Source: Vibrio neptunius (GTDB lineage Bacteria > Pseudomonadota > Gammaproteobacteria > Enterobacterales > Vibrionaceae). From it: a DNA stretch of 64,000 nucleotides. The stretch spans positions 1 to 64,000 of the forward strand of contig NZ_JXXU01000011.1 in assembly GCF_000967495.1 (NCBI RefSeq), given 5' to 3'. Below are positions 28,201 to 38,745 of this stretch, piece by piece. Numbering within the stretch: position 1 is the first letter of the stretch; each line of letters opens with the position of its first letter. The notes beneath the pieces were generated by a model. It was given only the letters and a program-made list of their open reading frames with translations, searched no databases and was not told the origin of the DNA. A program made the position numbers and the translations under genes.

Positions 28201-28446
28201 ATGAAAAAATACGATGAATCACATATCGAATATAAAGGTGAAAGCAATGGTGTCCACAGTTGGATTGCTCCACACGGTCAACCCTATTACTGGCACCCTG
28301 ACTGGCTGCATATCGCCGAAGACGCTACTGGCTCACACCCTAAGAAAGACATAGAAGTAGACCAGAATGAGAAAGCGACTGAAAAGCATGCGATAAGAGC
28401 AATTCTTTCACACCTAAATGACTGGGCAGCGAAAAAGCTAAAGTAA
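28201..28446 (+). CDS. hypothetical 81-residue protein
   Basis: A small, soluble, hydrophilic protein rich in His and Trp near the start (GVHSWIAPHGQPYYWHPDWL). AAGGA lies about ten bases before the ATG at 28201; a longer frame from 28108 looks spurious. No family recognised. It diverges from the MocR regulator, so it could be a regulated target, but this is only positional inference. Confidence 0.6.
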   Translation: MKKYDESHIEYKGESNGVHSWIAPHGQPYYWHPDWLHIAEDATGSHPKKDIEVDQNEKATEKHAIRAILSHLNDWAAKKLK

Positions 28447-28479
28447 TTGTTTTCGGTCTTATTCAACCACCTACCTTCC

Positions 28480-28518
28480 ACAAGTCACACGCTGCTCTAA
28501 CACCGTGTGGCTTGTTAA
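28480..28518 (+). terminator. probable terminator after the 81-residue protein
   Basis: A 12-bp stem (ACAAGTCACACG/CGTGTGGCTTGT, one G-T wobble) with a twelve-base loop. The T tract after it is poor, so it may be a weak or Rho-assisted terminator. Confidence 0.4.
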
Positions 28519-28691
28519 TCACCTTCAGTTCGATGCACTCCTCTCAATTGGTACTACCACTACTACTAAAGTGGCAAAAATGTATCTAAACTCGAAATTA
28601 AACGATAGTATCGCGGGTCATTTTATAAGTGAAGACTATGAAACTTGGCTTTGCGTAAGCTGAGTTGGGCTTTAAGAATAAGGGCTAGAAA

Positions 28692-30197
28692 ATGGCTAAC
28701 TCCAACTATAACGCGCCTCTAACGCTAAAACTGTACGCGATTGCGGCTGTGGTTTTCGGTACTTATGGCGGGCGGGTTTGCCCATTTTTAGAAACCCTGA
28801 CAACCCAGGAAATTTTATTCCACGTCGGGGTAACCTTTGGCGCGCTGTTTGTCGTTCGACATTTTTTGCTCAATGACCACTCTTTACTTGAAGAGCAACG
28901 CCAAGCCCGACTCGATGCCACCCTGTTTTTTATGGGCAGCGTCCCACTCGCAATATTCTATAACCTTCATTACGACTTTGGACTCGACAGTAATCTCAAG
29001 GTTTTGTTTGGGATGACCTTGTTCGGCTTTTTCTCTGGTTTGATTTTACAGCTCGCTTCCAAGCTCGAGAAATTTGATCAATTAACACAAACAGAACACT
29101 ATCATTTTGAACTCAGTGGTGAGCGTCAATCTATGGTCAAACAAATGATCATGATGATTGCTATGCTCCTCATCACCTTAACGACCATGCTCACCATGGT
29201 TGCAGTAAAAGATATATTCTGGTTACAACATAATCCTGAGCGCATTCTCGATGGCAGTGCTACCGTTAGTGTGATTAAAGAGTTCATCTATTTGTCATTG
29301 GTGCTCGGTGCTTACGTCGCGACGATTCTCATACTGTGGACCAAACTAATGCGTAAAGTTTTGTTGTCTCAGGAGTGTTCTTTACAACAAGTCGCACAGG
29401 GCAATATTGCCAAGCGTTTACCTATTTTTGAGCATAATGAGCTCGGTTCGATGGCCTCTCTGACCAACAAGATGCTCGATAGCCTGCAATCGACTCAAGA
29501 CGAAGTCAAAACCACTCGTGATGTTGCCATTGTCTCTCTTTCAGCACTGGCAGAATCTAGAGATAACGAAACTGGCGCGCATATTTTGCGTACCCAAGAG
29601 TACATTCGCGCCTTAGCCAACTACCTTTGCCAATTTGACAAACATAGGGCGCTGCTTACTCCTAATTACATAGAACTGTTATACAAATCGGCGCCATTGC
29701 ACGACGTAGGTAAAGTGGGTATTCCTGACAGTATTTTGCTCAAACCCGGTAAACTCACCGACGACGAGTTTAAGACGATGAAACGCCATCCAGAAATTGG
29801 GGCGAAGGCCCTCTCGATTGCAGAGAAACATCTGGGCAGTAACTCTTTCCTTCAATTGGCGAAAGAGATCGCTCTAAATCACCACGAAAAATGGGACGGT
29901 AGTGGCTATCCGAAGGGATTAAAAGGCGATGAAATCCCACTTTCTGGTCGTTTGATGGCGCTTGCTGATGTGTATGACGCGCTAATCTCCGAGCGTGTTT
30001 ACAAAAAAGCCTTCAGCCATGAGAAAGCGAAATCCATTATCCTTGAGGGTAAAGGCAGTCATTTTGACCCTGAGCTGGTTGACGCCTTCCTTACAATAGA
30101 ACAGGAATTTGTCGATATCGCCGATAAATACCGTAGCTTAGAAGCCGAAGAGAATGCGATGGCTTTGGAAGAACTTCAAGCCAATGAGCCGACTTAA
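28692..30197 (+). CDS. membrane-bound HD-GYP c-di-GMP phosphodiesterase
   Basis: A 501-residue protein. The N-terminal half has about six membrane segments (1-220), with no large periplasmic domain. A HAMP-like linker (about 222-275) leads to an HD-GYP domain (290-460). The metal motif is His337-Asp338 in HDVGKVGIPD, and the HHEKWDGSGYPKGLKGDEI segment includes the GYP signature with its second HH pair, so activity is likely. HD-GYP enzymes degrade c-di-GMP to pGpG or GMP. AAGGG precedes the ATG. It appears to be a single-gene unit. The signal read by the membrane part is unknown. Confidence 0.93.
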   Translation: MANSNYNAPLTLKLYAIAAVVFGTYGGRVCPFLETLTTQEILFHVGVTFGALFVVRHFLLNDHSLLEEQRQARLDATLFFMGSVPLAIFYNLHYDFGLDSNLKVLFGMTLFGFFSGLILQLASKLEKFDQLTQTEHYHFELSGERQSMVKQMIMMIAMLLITLTTMLTMVAVKDIFWLQHNPERILDGSATVSVIKEFIYLSLVLGAYVATILILWTKLMRKVLLSQECSLQQVAQGNIAKRLPIFEHNELGSMASLTNKMLDSLQSTQDEVKTTRDVAIVSLSALAESRDNETGAHILRTQEYIRALANYLCQFDKHRALLTPNYIELLYKSAPLHDVGKVGIPDSILLKPGKLTDDEFKTMKRHPEIGAKALSIAEKHLGSNSFLQLAKEIALNHHEKWDGSGYPKGLKGDEIPLSGRLMALADVYDALISERVYKKAFSHEKAKSIILEGKGSHFDPELVDAFLTIEQEFVDIADKYRSLEAEENAMALEELQANEPT

Positions 30198-30405
30198 ACT
30201 TCTTGCATCGAATTAACACCTACTTCCAAAGTTAATGCGCTTTGCGCTGTTTTTAATGGGTAAAAAGTAGGTTAGGCGCCGAGTGCATTTTAAATGTGCC
30301 TATTTTGTCATTTTCTTACTGGTTGATGTTGTCTCGACAAGCGCAGATAAGGTATAAATAACCGAAATATTTATATCCTCCCTTCGACTCACATGGATGA
30401 CAATT

Positions 30406-31596
30406 ATGTTTGAAAAAGTAGTTGCTGCGCCGGCAGATCCTATCCTTGGACTGACAGAAGAGTTCAAAAAAGACTCGCGAGCAGACAAAATTAACCTTGG
30501 CGTTGGTATTTATAAAAATGAACAAGGTGAAACCCCTGTTCTAGCCACCGTTAAAAAAGCGGAAGCCGCCCTAATTGAAAGCGAAAAAACCAAGTCATAC
30601 CTTACTATCGAAGGGACCGCTGAGTATGGCCTAGCGGTACAGAAACTCCTATTTGGTGGAGATTCTGATATTGTTAATAACAAATTAGCAAAAACCGCTC
30701 AGGCTCCTGGTGGTACAGGCGCATTGCGCGTGGCGGGTGAGTTCATCAAACGTCAGTTAGGTGATGTGAAGATCTGGATCAGCAACCCAACTTGGGCTAA
30801 CCACAACGGTGTATTCACTGCAGCAGGTATCGAAACCGCTCAGTACAGCTACTACAACGCTGAGACAAAAGATAAAGATTTCGCGGCAATGGTAGCCGAT
30901 CTTGAGCAAGCGTCTGAAGGCGATATTGTCCTTCTTCATGGCTGCTGCCATAACCCAACAGGCATTGACCCAACACTTGAAGAATGGGAAACACTTGCCA
31001 AGCTGGTTGCGGACAAAAAACTGCTACCTCTGTTCGACTTCGCTTACCAAGGATTCGCCAAAGGCGTTGAAGAAGATGCGGCAGGTTTACGTATTTTTGC
31101 TAAATACAACAAAGAGATCTTAGTCGCGAGCTCCTTCTCTAAGAACTTTGGCCTCTACAACGAGCGTGTAGGTGCATTCACCTTGGTTGCGGAATCAGAG
31201 CAGACAGCGGACACAGCATTCTCTCAAGTGAAAGCCATCATCCGTTCTATCTACTCAAACCCACCAGCACACGGTAGCGCAGTTGTGACGCACATTCTTA
31301 ACAATGTTGAACTGCGCAATGAGTGGGAAGCGGAAGTAAAAGAAATGCGTGACCGTATTCAAGACATGCGCGAACTGTTTGTTGCCACCCTCAAAGAACA
31401 AGGCGTTGACGCTGACTTTAGCTTCATTGAACGTCAAAACGGTATGTTCTCATTCTCTGGCCTTTCAAAACAACAGGTGACTCGCCTTAAAGATGAGTTC
31501 GCCATCTACATCGTAGGTTCAGGCCGCATCAGCGTAGCAGGTATGACTCGTTCGAACATGCTACCACTTTGTAAAGCACTGGCCGCTGTTCTATAA
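30406..31596 (+). CDS. aspC: aromatic/aspartate aminotransferase (AspC/TyrB family)
   Basis: A 396-residue class Ia aminotransferase, the same length as E. coli AspC, starting [20 protein letters not shown]. The PLP lysine is Lys246 in [17 protein letters not shown]. It transfers amino groups between aspartate or aromatic amino acids and 2-oxoglutarate; sequence alone does not separate AspC from TyrB function. The ATG at 30406 was chosen over an in-frame ATG three codons upstream because it matches the family N-terminus. It may be connected to TyrR control, but no operator was identified. Confidence 0.93.
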   Translation: MFEKVVAAPADPILGLTEEFKKDSRADKINLGVGIYKNEQGETPVLATVKKAEAALIESEKTKSYLTIEGTAEYGLAVQKLLFGGDSDIVNNKLAKTAQAPGGTGALRVAGEFIKRQLGDVKIWISNPTWANHNGVFTAAGIETAQYSYYNAETKDKDFAAMVADLEQASEGDIVLLHGCCHNPTGIDPTLEEWETLAKLVADKKLLPLFDFAYQGFAKGVEEDAAGLRIFAKYNKEILVASSFSKNFGLYNERVGAFTLVAESEQTADTAFSQVKAIIRSIYSNPPAHGSAVVTHILNNVELRNEWEAEVKEMRDRIQDMRELFVATLKEQGVDADFSFIERQNGMFSFSGLSKQQVTRLKDEFAIYIVGSGRISVAGMTRSNMLPLCKALAAVL

Positions 31597-31612
31597 GCGA
31601 CCAGAATCCAAT

Positions 31613-31643
31613 AAAAAAGAGCCAGCTGATGCTGGCTCTTTTT
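31613..31643. terminator. bidirectional intrinsic terminator
   Basis: A 13-bp stem (AAAAAGAGCCAGC/GCTGGCTCTTTTT) with a four-base loop and A/T tracts on both sides, between the convergent aminotransferase and outer-membrane barrel genes. Confidence 0.93.
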
Positions 31644-31655
31644 GTGTGATAGCGC

Positions 31656-32285
31656 CTAGAAAAGATAACGTATGCTAACGCCACCTTCATTGGTCGTCGT
31701 TGAACCATTGTTTCGATGCGTATAGAAACCACCGAAGACCAACTTCGTCGACACCTGATAATCCCCCCGCATATTAAAGATATCTTCATCAAGAATGTCG
31801 CTCCGTCGTAACCCACCGGTCACTGACAGCTCCCAGGACTTATTTAACTCATATTTAAGCGTCAAATCTCCGCCCCACATGAACTTATTGTCGCTCGAAA
31901 TCTTTGCATCTGTAATATCGTTGGTTTGTGTTGACCAAACAAAGCCGGCTTTCGCGCCTGCGACCAAATCCCACTTATCCTCTAATGGGTACCTAAATGC
32001 AGCACCAGGCAGTAAAGTGTAAATCTCGGTGGTTGTGTTTTGCGGATGGATAAACCTGGCTTCGTAATCCAATGTAGCGAGAAACTGATTGTCGATAAGC
32101 ATGTTGCCCCCCACCGCTAGAGAAGTCACATTGCTATTTACCCCTAAATTCTCATCAAGCGAGCCCGCACTTAAGTCGGCGTACAGAAAGTTGTAATTGA
32201 GGTTGTTTGTCGCACTTTGCCCGTGAGCAGTAAATGATGCCGCCACGAGAATTGGAATAAGGAGATGAGGCCGTTTTACTTCCAT
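31656..32285 (-). CDS. outer-membrane beta-barrel protein, hypothetical
   Basis: A 209-residue exported protein. A signal peptide is evident (MEVKRPHLLIPILVAASFTAHGQS), and the rest shows alternating polar/hydrophobic strands typical of a small beta-barrel, ending in aromatic Phe (VSIRYLF), the outer-membrane insertion signal. AGAGG lies upstream of the ATG at 32283-32285; a frame 17 codons longer would spoil the signal peptide. No specific family or substrate is recognised. It forms a single-gene unit. Confidence 0.75.
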   Translation of the reverse strand: MEVKRPHLLIPILVAASFTAHGQSATNNLNYNFLYADLSAGSLDENLGVNSNVTSLAVGGNMLIDNQFLATLDYEARFIHPQNTTTEIYTLLPGAAFRYPLEDKWDLVAGAKAGFVWSTQTNDITDAKISSDNKFMWGGDLTLKYELNKSWELSVTGGLRRSDILDEDIFNMRGDYQVSTKLVFGGFYTHRNNGSTTTNEGGVSIRYLF

Positions 32286-32432
32286 GAATACCTCTTTAGA
32301 CGAACGAATAAAGCCAGTGTATGGGAGAGAACGCACTTTTAATAATCACAAATGACTGCCGTTCTGGATTTGAAAGTATAGCTCAGCTTGGCGCAAGTTA
32401 TTGAGAGATCAACAGGATTGTCACAATAGAGA

Positions 32433-32452
32433 AAGGCCCAAACTTGGGCCTT
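32433..32452 (-). terminator. intrinsic terminator overlapping the end of the 125-residue protein gene
   Basis: An 8-bp stem (AAGGCCCA/TGGGCCTT) with a four-base loop that starts within the stop-codon region of the minus-strand gene, followed by TTTCTCTATT on that strand. Confidence 0.7.
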
Positions 32453-32828
32453 AGAAAGTAATGATCAATTCATCTTGCTGATGGCTTTCAATATGAGTAT
32501 TGGAGCGGTTCCTCAGTTTTTCGATTTGTTCTCGCTCGAGCTCATAAGGCATCACCAGTTTCAGCTCTTCAATGCCTTCACTCCGTGCTAATTGCATCAG
32601 TGTCAGAATATTGGACTCATCGCTCCGACTTACCGACAGTGATTTCATTGCCTGATCCCACAGGCGGTCTTCCGCAGATACCGCCTCTTTGATCGTACTT
32701 TTCCAAGCCAAACTGAAAATAGGTGCGAAGGTACTCATTGCTTCTAAGAAAGTCCATTTCTTACTGCACGACGCGCCAAGAAAAGAGGTATAGTCGAATA
32801 CCACACTTGCCTTGCCCTGATGTTCCAT
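32451..32828 (-). CDS. hypothetical 125-residue protein
   Basis: A soluble protein without signal peptide or membrane segment, containing an LAR-SEGIEELKLVMPYELEREQ type helical segment near the middle and a His/Gln-rich tail (THIESHQQDELIITF). The ATG at 32826-32828 has AGAGGAG upstream; the longer frame of 137 residues is less likely. I do not recognise the family with certainty. It stands alone between the outer-membrane barrel gene and the helicase gene. Confidence 0.6.
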   Translation of the reverse strand: MEHQGKASVVFDYTSFLGASCSKKWTFLEAMSTFAPIFSLAWKSTIKEAVSAEDRLWDQAMKSLSVSRSDESNILTLMQLARSEGIEELKLVMPYELEREQIEKLRNRSNTHIESHQQDELIITF

Positions 32829-33039
32829 ATCAATCTCCTCTGGTAGGCAACACAGTATCCTCAATATCGTCTATCACTATCCATATAGCAATAGGATATA
32901 GAACAATCATCTTTTATAGCTATTTTTTCGGTCAAAAAGCTATATCAAAACCAACCCGATAACAAAAGATGCACAAGATAGAGACATGGGTAATCAGTTG
33001 CGTAATATTTCAGGGCAGGAATTTATCCCAAGCCACTTG

Positions 33040-35394
33040 CTAGCGGATATCTATAATTCGACTCGCTCTTTTGTATTGCACACGCCATCCTGCCCATCGC
33101 GGTAGCTCCCAACGCTTTGGGTCGCCTTTACGTAAGCCCGACTTATACACCACGTAGACCCGCTTTTTCATCGGTTGATATTCGACGCTTAATTGCAAGT
33201 CACCAATATAGAGTTCAAATGGGTACATGGCAGCAAAGTCTTCATACTCCCAGTAAGGAATGCCTTCAAAAGGAAAATCTTCTGCGCTGAACATCGCAAG
33301 CTCCGACGCATCTGCCAGCTCCAATGTTACGAGCTGTTCAGTAAACCAAGAGTCAAATGTCAACGATTCCTGAATCGGTGTTGCAGAGGGGTTATCCAGT
33401 GAGTGGTATAATTTCCAGTGCTCGATTTGTTGATGTCGCTGTTTAGCAAATCCCGGTAACAACTCTTCACGTTTAACGGCTTCAACGAGTGATTTAATCG
33501 CAAACTCACCTTTTGCTAGCGCTTTCTTGTAGGCCACTTCTCGTCCGGCATACATCATATGGAGTTGAATGTAGGGGACATCTCCCACACTGATCACCTC
33601 GCCTTCTACCCAGTGCCCAATGTCCAGTTGTTCAAAAAGCGATAGTTTAACTGGCATCGTCACCGTCGCGAGTGTCAATGTTTGTTTAACTCCTCGCCCC
33701 GGTAAACTGTGAGTATCTAGCACCAGTGCAGCCTCAATATCATCGGGTAAACGACTTGCCCGGCCCAGTGAGACTTCCATTTGACCATTGCCCAACGCCT
33801 CACGACGACGTTCTCTTCTGACAAACAATAACTCAGGGTGAAGAGAGGCAATAGCTTCAACTAGCTCATTATGAGAGTAACGGGAAGCCACACTAAGTTC
33901 GGGCAACTCGAACACTGTCCGCATTTGTTGAGAAAGTGCCTGCGCTTCTGTGAGTACATCATCATCTATGGTAACACCGGGGAGCTTTTCTCCACGTACG
34001 ACTCTAATCGCGATTTCAGCATCACATCCCAAAGGCTCTTCTTTGCCAAGCTCTTCTAGTGCTTCTTCATTTGACGATAAACGGTACATAGATGCAGGTG
34101 TCGCGAGCACTGCGGTTAAATCCACCATGGCTTCTTGTAGCTTTCGCTGTGGCATTCGCGTCACCAAATCAGCATACAGAGCATCAATAGGCAGAGGGTA
34201 AATACGTTGTCCATGTGAAGTGACTAGGCCAGATTCATCTATCGCACCCATGGCGTGCAAAATATCAGTCGCCTGAACAAGCGACTTTTCAGGTAGTGGT
34301 TCTAAAAAGCTCAGTGCAGAAAGAGAATACCCACAACTGGCGCAGGCCAACATGGCTTCTGTGAGTGTTTCTCGATGAAGCTCTGGAGGAGTAACTTCAG
34401 CCAACGCAGCATGTTCACCATACAAGCGAATACAAATGCCATCCATCACTCTTCCCGCTCGACCGCTGCGCTGTCTCGCGCTTGCTTTAGAAATATGTTT
34501 TAGGCTCAATGTGGTTTTTCCGTTTCTCTGCTCAGTACGTCGCTCCAAGCCAGAATCAACAACGGCAACCACATTCAGTATGGTTAGTGAGGTTTCAGCA
34601 ACGTTAGTCGCAAGCACGACTTTTTGCAGCTCTTGCTGGTTAAGCGCAACTTCCCTCTGTTTGTTAGTCACAGAAGCATGCAATGGCACGACTACCACTT
34701 TGTCAAGATGAGCGAGCGCACTCTGGCATTGGGTAATTTCTTTACGCCCTGGCAAGAAAACCAGAATATCCCCCTCTAAGTCGAGTAAACTCTCCACCTC
34801 TGCTCGGACTCTTTGTTCTAGGTTACGGCTATCTGGAAGCTGCCTTGAATCACCGGCCCGATGAGCGATGGCTACGTCAAAATTGCGCCCCTTAGCTTGT
34901 AGGCGTTGCGCTCCAACGTATCGTGCAAGCTTCTCACCCTCAATCGTGGCTGACGTAATAACTAAACGATGCTGATTGTGCTGATTCAACAACGCCACCA
35001 GCAAGTCAGTATCCCAGCGGCGCTCATGAAACTCATCGACAATAATGGTTTTAAAATCGCTGAGCCGATTTTCAGAGTACCAACGCAATGCAACACCCGG
35101 CGTAACGAAAACAATGTTTGTTTTCTCATCACAACGGTTTTCCAGCTTAATCGAATAGCCCACTGAGCAACCTAGTGGCTCATTTTTTTGCTCTGCGAGA
35201 AACTGCGCTAATGACGTACAGGCAATACGCCGAGGTTCAATCACCAGTACTTTTCCCTGCTCCGCTGCCCATAATGGTAATCGAGTTGATTTGCCCGAGC
35301 CGGTTTCCGCTTCTACTATCATATGGTGAGTAGAAAGAAGTTTCAGAAATTCGGTTTTGAGAGTGTCTATAGGTAAGCTGAACATCGTTTGCAT
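33040..35394 (-). CDS. DEAH-box ATP-dependent helicase, HrpA/HrpB-like
   Basis: A 784-residue superfamily 2 helicase. Walker A is EAETGSGKSTRLPLW, motif II is DEFHERRWDTDLLVALL, motif III is SATIEG and motif VI is SARQRSGRAGR. The DEFH form and length fit HrpB (809 residues in E. coli) better than the longer HrpA, but the sequence differs enough that it may be a distinct HrpB-like paralogue. It would unwind RNA or RNP, with unknown target. The start is uncertain, as another in-frame ATG lies three codons downstream and neither has a good ribosome-binding site. It diverges from maeA. Confidence 0.87.
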   Translation of the reverse strand: MQTMFSLPIDTLKTEFLKLLSTHHMIVEAETGSGKSTRLPLWAAEQGKVLVIEPRRIACTSLAQFLAEQKNEPLGCSVGYSIKLENRCDEKTNIVFVTPGVALRWYSENRLSDFKTIIVDEFHERRWDTDLLVALLNQHNQHRLVITSATIEGEKLARYVGAQRLQAKGRNFDVAIAHRAGDSRQLPDSRNLEQRVRAEVESLLDLEGDILVFLPGRKEITQCQSALAHLDKVVVVPLHASVTNKQREVALNQQELQKVVLATNVAETSLTILNVVAVVDSGLERRTEQRNGKTTLSLKHISKASARQRSGRAGRVMDGICIRLYGEHAALAEVTPPELHRETLTEAMLACASCGYSLSALSFLEPLPEKSLVQATDILHAMGAIDESGLVTSHGQRIYPLPIDALYADLVTRMPQRKLQEAMVDLTAVLATPASMYRLSSNEEALEELGKEEPLGCDAEIAIRVVRGEKLPGVTIDDDVLTEAQALSQQMRTVFELPELSVASRYSHNELVEAIASLHPELLFVRRERRREALGNGQMEVSLGRASRLPDDIEAALVLDTHSLPGRGVKQTLTLATVTMPVKLSLFEQLDIGHWVEGEVISVGDVPYIQLHMMYAGREVAYKKALAKGEFAIKSLVEAVKREELLPGFAKQRHQQIEHWKLYHSLDNPSATPIQESLTFDSWFTEQLVTLELADASELAMFSAEDFPFEGIPYWEYEDFAAMYPFELYIGDLQLSVEYQPMKKRVYVVYKSGLRKGDPKRWELPRWAGWRVQYKRASRIIDIR

Positions 35395-35527
35395 TGAGAT
35401 CGTGGAAAAGGCGGAAAGTATATAACTAATCTGTGCCAGAATGCAGGAATATTCGGTTTACAATATGGTCACTAATCCCTATCATTTTCTGGTTCCCGTT
35501 CCTTAATACCCTACAACAAGGCAAGTA

Positions 35528-37216
35528 ATGAATAACGACAAACGCCCTTTATATATTCCTTTCGCTGGTCCAGCGCTTCTTAGTACGCCTCTTCTCAATA
35601 AGGGAAGTGCATTCTCAGCAGAAGAAAGAGCTTCTTTCAACCTCGAAGGTTTGTTACCAGAAACAACTGAAACCATTCAGGAACAAGTGGAACGTGCTTA
35701 CCAACAATATCGCAACTTCGAAAGCGATATGGATAAACACATCTACCTACGTAACATTCAGGATACCAACGAAACCTTGTTCTATCGCCTAGTGCAGAAC
35801 CATGTTTCAGAAATGATGCCAATCATCTACACACCTACAGTGGGTGCGGCATGTGAGAACTTCTCAAACATCTATCGCCGTGGTCGCGGCCTTTTCGTTT
35901 CTTATGCAAACCGGGATCGCATTGATGATCTTCTTAACAATGCATCCAACCACAATGTTAAAGTGATTGTTGTTACCGATGGCGAACGTATTCTGGGCCT
36001 AGGTGACCAAGGCATCGGTGGCATGGGCATTCCTATCGGTAAGCTTGCGCTGTACACCGCCTGTGGTGGTATCAGCCCAGCATATACGCTGCCTATCGTA
36101 CTAGATGTCGGTACTAATAATCCTCAGCGACTTGCGGACCCAATGTACATGGGGTGGCGTCATCCGCGTATTACAAGCGCTGAATATGATGCGTTTGTTG
36201 AAGAGTTCATCCAAGCAGTTCAGCGTCGTTGGCCTGATGCGTTAATTCAATTTGAAGATTTCGCACAGAAAAACGCAATGCCTTTGCTTGAGCGCTATAA
36301 AGACCGAATCTGCTGTTTCAATGATGACATTCAAGGCACGGCGGCTATCACTGTCGGTTCTCTACTGGCAGCATGTCGAGCAGCAGGCACACAATTGTCA
36401 GAACAACGCGTAACCTTCCTTGGTGCAGGTTCTGCAGGCTGCGGTATTGCAGAAGCTATCATTGCCCAAATGGTTTCGGAAGGAATCTCTGACGAGCAAG
36501 CACGCTCTCAGGTTTACATGGTCGACCGCTGGGGTCTGCTACAGGAAGGCATGCCAAATCTACTTGATTTTCAGCAACGCTTAGTACAGAAACACATCAA
36601 CACTGACGACTGGGAAGCAGAAGGCAGTGGCTATTCACTACTTGATGTTATGCGTAACGCAAAACCTACTGTTCTTATTGGTGTTTCTGGCGCCCCGGGC
36701 CTGTTCAGTGAAGAGGTCATTAAAGAGATGCACAAACACTGCGCTAGGCCAATCGTGTTCCCACTATCGAATCCAACTAGCCGAGTTGAAGCGACGCCAA
36801 ATGACATTATTCGCTGGACTAACGGTGAAGCATTAGTGGCGACTGGTAGCCCATTTGATCCTGTCGTTCATGATGGCAAAACCTACCCGATCGCACAATG
36901 TAACAACAGCTACATTTTCCCAGGGATTGGCTTAGGCGTGCTTGCAGTACAGGCTAAGCGCGTGACTGACGAAATGCTGATGGAATCAAGTCGAGCTCTG
37001 GCCACTTGCTCTCCATTGGCAATCAATGGTCAAGGACCACTATTGCCTCCTCTGGAAGCGATCCACTCAGTCTCGAAGAAGATTGCGTTTGCTGTAGCGA
37101 AGAAGGCAATTAAACAAGGCGTGGCGCTAGAGATTACTGACGAGGCACTGGAAGAAGCGATTGAAAACCACTTCTGGCAGCCAGTTTACCGTCGTTACAA
37201 GCGTACTTCATTCTAA
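35528..37216 (+). CDS. maeA: NAD-dependent malic enzyme
   Basis: A 562-residue malate dehydrogenase (oxaloacetate-decarboxylating), close to E. coli MaeA (565). It converts malate to pyruvate and CO2 with reduction of NAD. Key segments are [10 protein letters not shown], the [20 protein letters not shown] region, [10 protein letters not shown] (metal/substrate binding) and the nucleotide fold [23 protein letters not shown] precedes the ATG. A terminator follows, so it is a single-gene unit. Together with fumarase it can drain malate toward pyruvate. Confidence 0.96.
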   Translation: MNNDKRPLYIPFAGPALLSTPLLNKGSAFSAEERASFNLEGLLPETTETIQEQVERAYQQYRNFESDMDKHIYLRNIQDTNETLFYRLVQNHVSEMMPIIYTPTVGAACENFSNIYRRGRGLFVSYANRDRIDDLLNNASNHNVKVIVVTDGERILGLGDQGIGGMGIPIGKLALYTACGGISPAYTLPIVLDVGTNNPQRLADPMYMGWRHPRITSAEYDAFVEEFIQAVQRRWPDALIQFEDFAQKNAMPLLERYKDRICCFNDDIQGTAAITVGSLLAACRAAGTQLSEQRVTFLGAGSAGCGIAEAIIAQMVSEGISDEQARSQVYMVDRWGLLQEGMPNLLDFQQRLVQKHINTDDWEAEGSGYSLLDVMRNAKPTVLIGVSGAPGLFSEEVIKEMHKHCARPIVFPLSNPTSRVEATPNDIIRWTNGEALVATGSPFDPVVHDGKTYPIAQCNNSYIFPGIGLGVLAVQAKRVTDEMLMESSRALATCSPLAINGQGPLLPPLEAIHSVSKKIAFAVAKKAIKQGVALEITDEALEEAIENHFWQPVYRRYKRTSF

Positions 37217-37230
37217 CTTTTTATTGATTC

Positions 37231-37256
37231 AGCCCCTGGTAGCAGGGGCTTTTTAT
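37231..37256 (+). terminator. intrinsic terminator after maeA
   Basis: An 8-bp stem (AGCCCCTG/CAGGGGCT) with a four-base loop, then TTTTTATAT, 15 bases after the maeA stop. Confidence 0.9.
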
Positions 37257-37258
37257 AT

Positions 37259-37588
37259 ATGATGATTTTTGAATTTTTTTCCCCAGCGGGGGAATATCTA
37301 TTTCCATATTTAACTGAAATATCCACAGCGCTGATTGCCTGCTTTTTGGTGATGGCGGGCGGTGAGATAAACACATTATTGAGAAGAACACTGAGAAACC
37401 ACAACTTTGTACTCAGAACCGTCGTATTTATCTTGATTAACGCTTTTGGTTACGGCTTAATCATTGTCAAAGTAACCCCTTACCTCGCTCGGACATTACG
37501 CGATATGGACGCTGGCATCATGTTCACTATTATTATTGTCAGCTTTGTATTGATTGGCTCATGGGCACAACGGAATCGACAAATTTAG
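37259..37588 (+). CDS. DUF3392-like membrane protein
   Basis: A 109-residue inner-membrane protein with three predicted helices (about 18-36, 50-70 and 85-103). It resembles the uncharacterised DUF3392 family of Vibrio and relatives. It overlaps sanA by 28 bases, so the two are likely translated together. The start immediately follows the maeA terminator; a second ATG one codon later is also possible, and no strong ribosome-binding site is visible. Function unknown. Confidence 0.75.
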   Translation: MMIFEFFSPAGEYLFPYLTEISTALIACFLVMAGGEINTLLRRTLRNHNFVLRTVVFILINAFGYGLIIVKVTPYLARTLRDMDAGIMFTIIIVSFVLIGSWAQRNRQI

Positions 37589-38343
37589 TGCGAAGACTCT
37601 TTCACAGACCTAAACCCTCTGACCATTATTTGGCCTACGCGCTAAAGGGGCTTCGCTTGATCCCATTTTTGCTTATCTGTGCGACTATTGCTCTGTTCTT
37701 GATTGATCGTTGGGTCTCCCATCAAACCAAAGATCAGCTCTATACAAGTCCAGAGCAAATCGGTAATTTCGACGTTGCCGTTGTACTGGGAACCAGTAAA
37801 TATTTAGGAAAAATCCTTAATGATTACTACGCCAATCGTATCAGTGCGGCAATAGCTTTGTATCAGAGTGAAAAAGTCGATAATTTCTTGTTAAGCGGTG
37901 ACAATGCCCATCGCTCTTACAATGAGCCTTGGACTATGAAACGAGACTTGCTCAAAGCAGACGTTCCTGAGAATCATATATACCTCGACTATGCAGGCTT
38001 TCGAACTCTTGACTCAGTAGTTCGAGCAAAGGAAATTTTTGATACCGACAACTTCTTGATCATTACTCAGAAATTTCACTGCGAACGAGCCTTGTTTATC
38101 GCTAACTTTCATAATATCAATGCCAAGTGTTTTGCGGTTCCAGGCCCATCAGCACACTCTGGTTATAAGATCAGGCTAAGGGAAGTGTTTGCAAGAGCTA
38201 AAGCTGTATTGGATCTTTATATCACACGCGCAAAACCTAAATTCCTTGGCCCCAAAGAGCCCATCCAAACCGACAATGGTGAATCAACTACGATAGAAGA
38301 CGCTAATCCCCAACGTAGCCTAGAATCACTGACAACAAATTGA
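37561..38343 (+). CDS. sanA: SanA/YdcF-family envelope protein
   Basis: A 260-residue DUF218 (SanA/ElyC) protein. A membrane helix (about 32-50) anchors a domain starting VAVVLGTSKYLG and containing FLLSGDN and FLIITQKFHCERALFIA, the conserved active-site-like blocks of the family. In E. coli SanA affects vancomycin resistance and the envelope barrier at high temperature. The start overlaps the DUF3392 gene; a GTG at 37588 is an alternative, and neither has a good ribosome-binding site. Family is clear, biochemical reaction unknown. Confidence 0.87.
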   Translation: MGTTESTNLVRRLFHRPKPSDHYLAYALKGLRLIPFLLICATIALFLIDRWVSHQTKDQLYTSPEQIGNFDVAVVLGTSKYLGKILNDYYANRISAAIALYQSEKVDNFLLSGDNAHRSYNEPWTMKRDLLKADVPENHIYLDYAGFRTLDSVVRAKEIFDTDNFLIITQKFHCERALFIANFHNINAKCFAVPGPSAHSGYKIRLREVFARAKAVLDLYITRAKPKFLGPKEPIQTDNGESTTIEDANPQRSLESLTTN

Positions 38344-38745
38344 ATTTGAGTATCTGGCGCTCGTTTATATTCGTTCACAATTAAGAGTGTGTCCCAACCC
38401 AAAGCACCAGGTGGTGTTCTGAGCTTAAATCAGCCTGTAAGCTTCGAACAAGCCACCATAAAGTGGCATCAATAGTTACCTATTACTACTTACCTTGAAT
38501 TGCGTTATCGTGTTTTCACGGCAGGCGAATTGTATTGGCGATAAAGACAACATACGCGCCTGTACATTGCGACTACTCCCACAATAGTCGTCGATAAATC
38601 CATCATAAAATCCAACGATCGCTGGGCAACCAAGGTATTCATATTGCCAGTCGAAATTCTCTGCTACACTGAATGCCGAGTGAATCAGCTTAAATAAAAC
38701 ATTTATCGATACAAGAGCTGAAGAATATTAAAAAAGAGCAATGTC
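38344..38745. other. 402-base intergenic region with no identified gene
   Basis: No ORF of note on either strand. Small inverted repeats are present, including GCCACCATAAAGTGGC near 38451 and GCGACTACTCCCACAATAGTCG near 38565. Neither has a T tract that would make it a convincing terminator for sanA. The promoter of the DUF2797 gene presumably lies near the right edge. I could not identify a mobile-element end or known RNA. Confidence 0.4.

Noticed and set aside
38344-38745. Insertion-sequence remnant in the long gap after sanA
   Set aside because: The GTGTGTCCC-like string is suggestive, but there is no paired inverted end, target duplication or transposase fragment.
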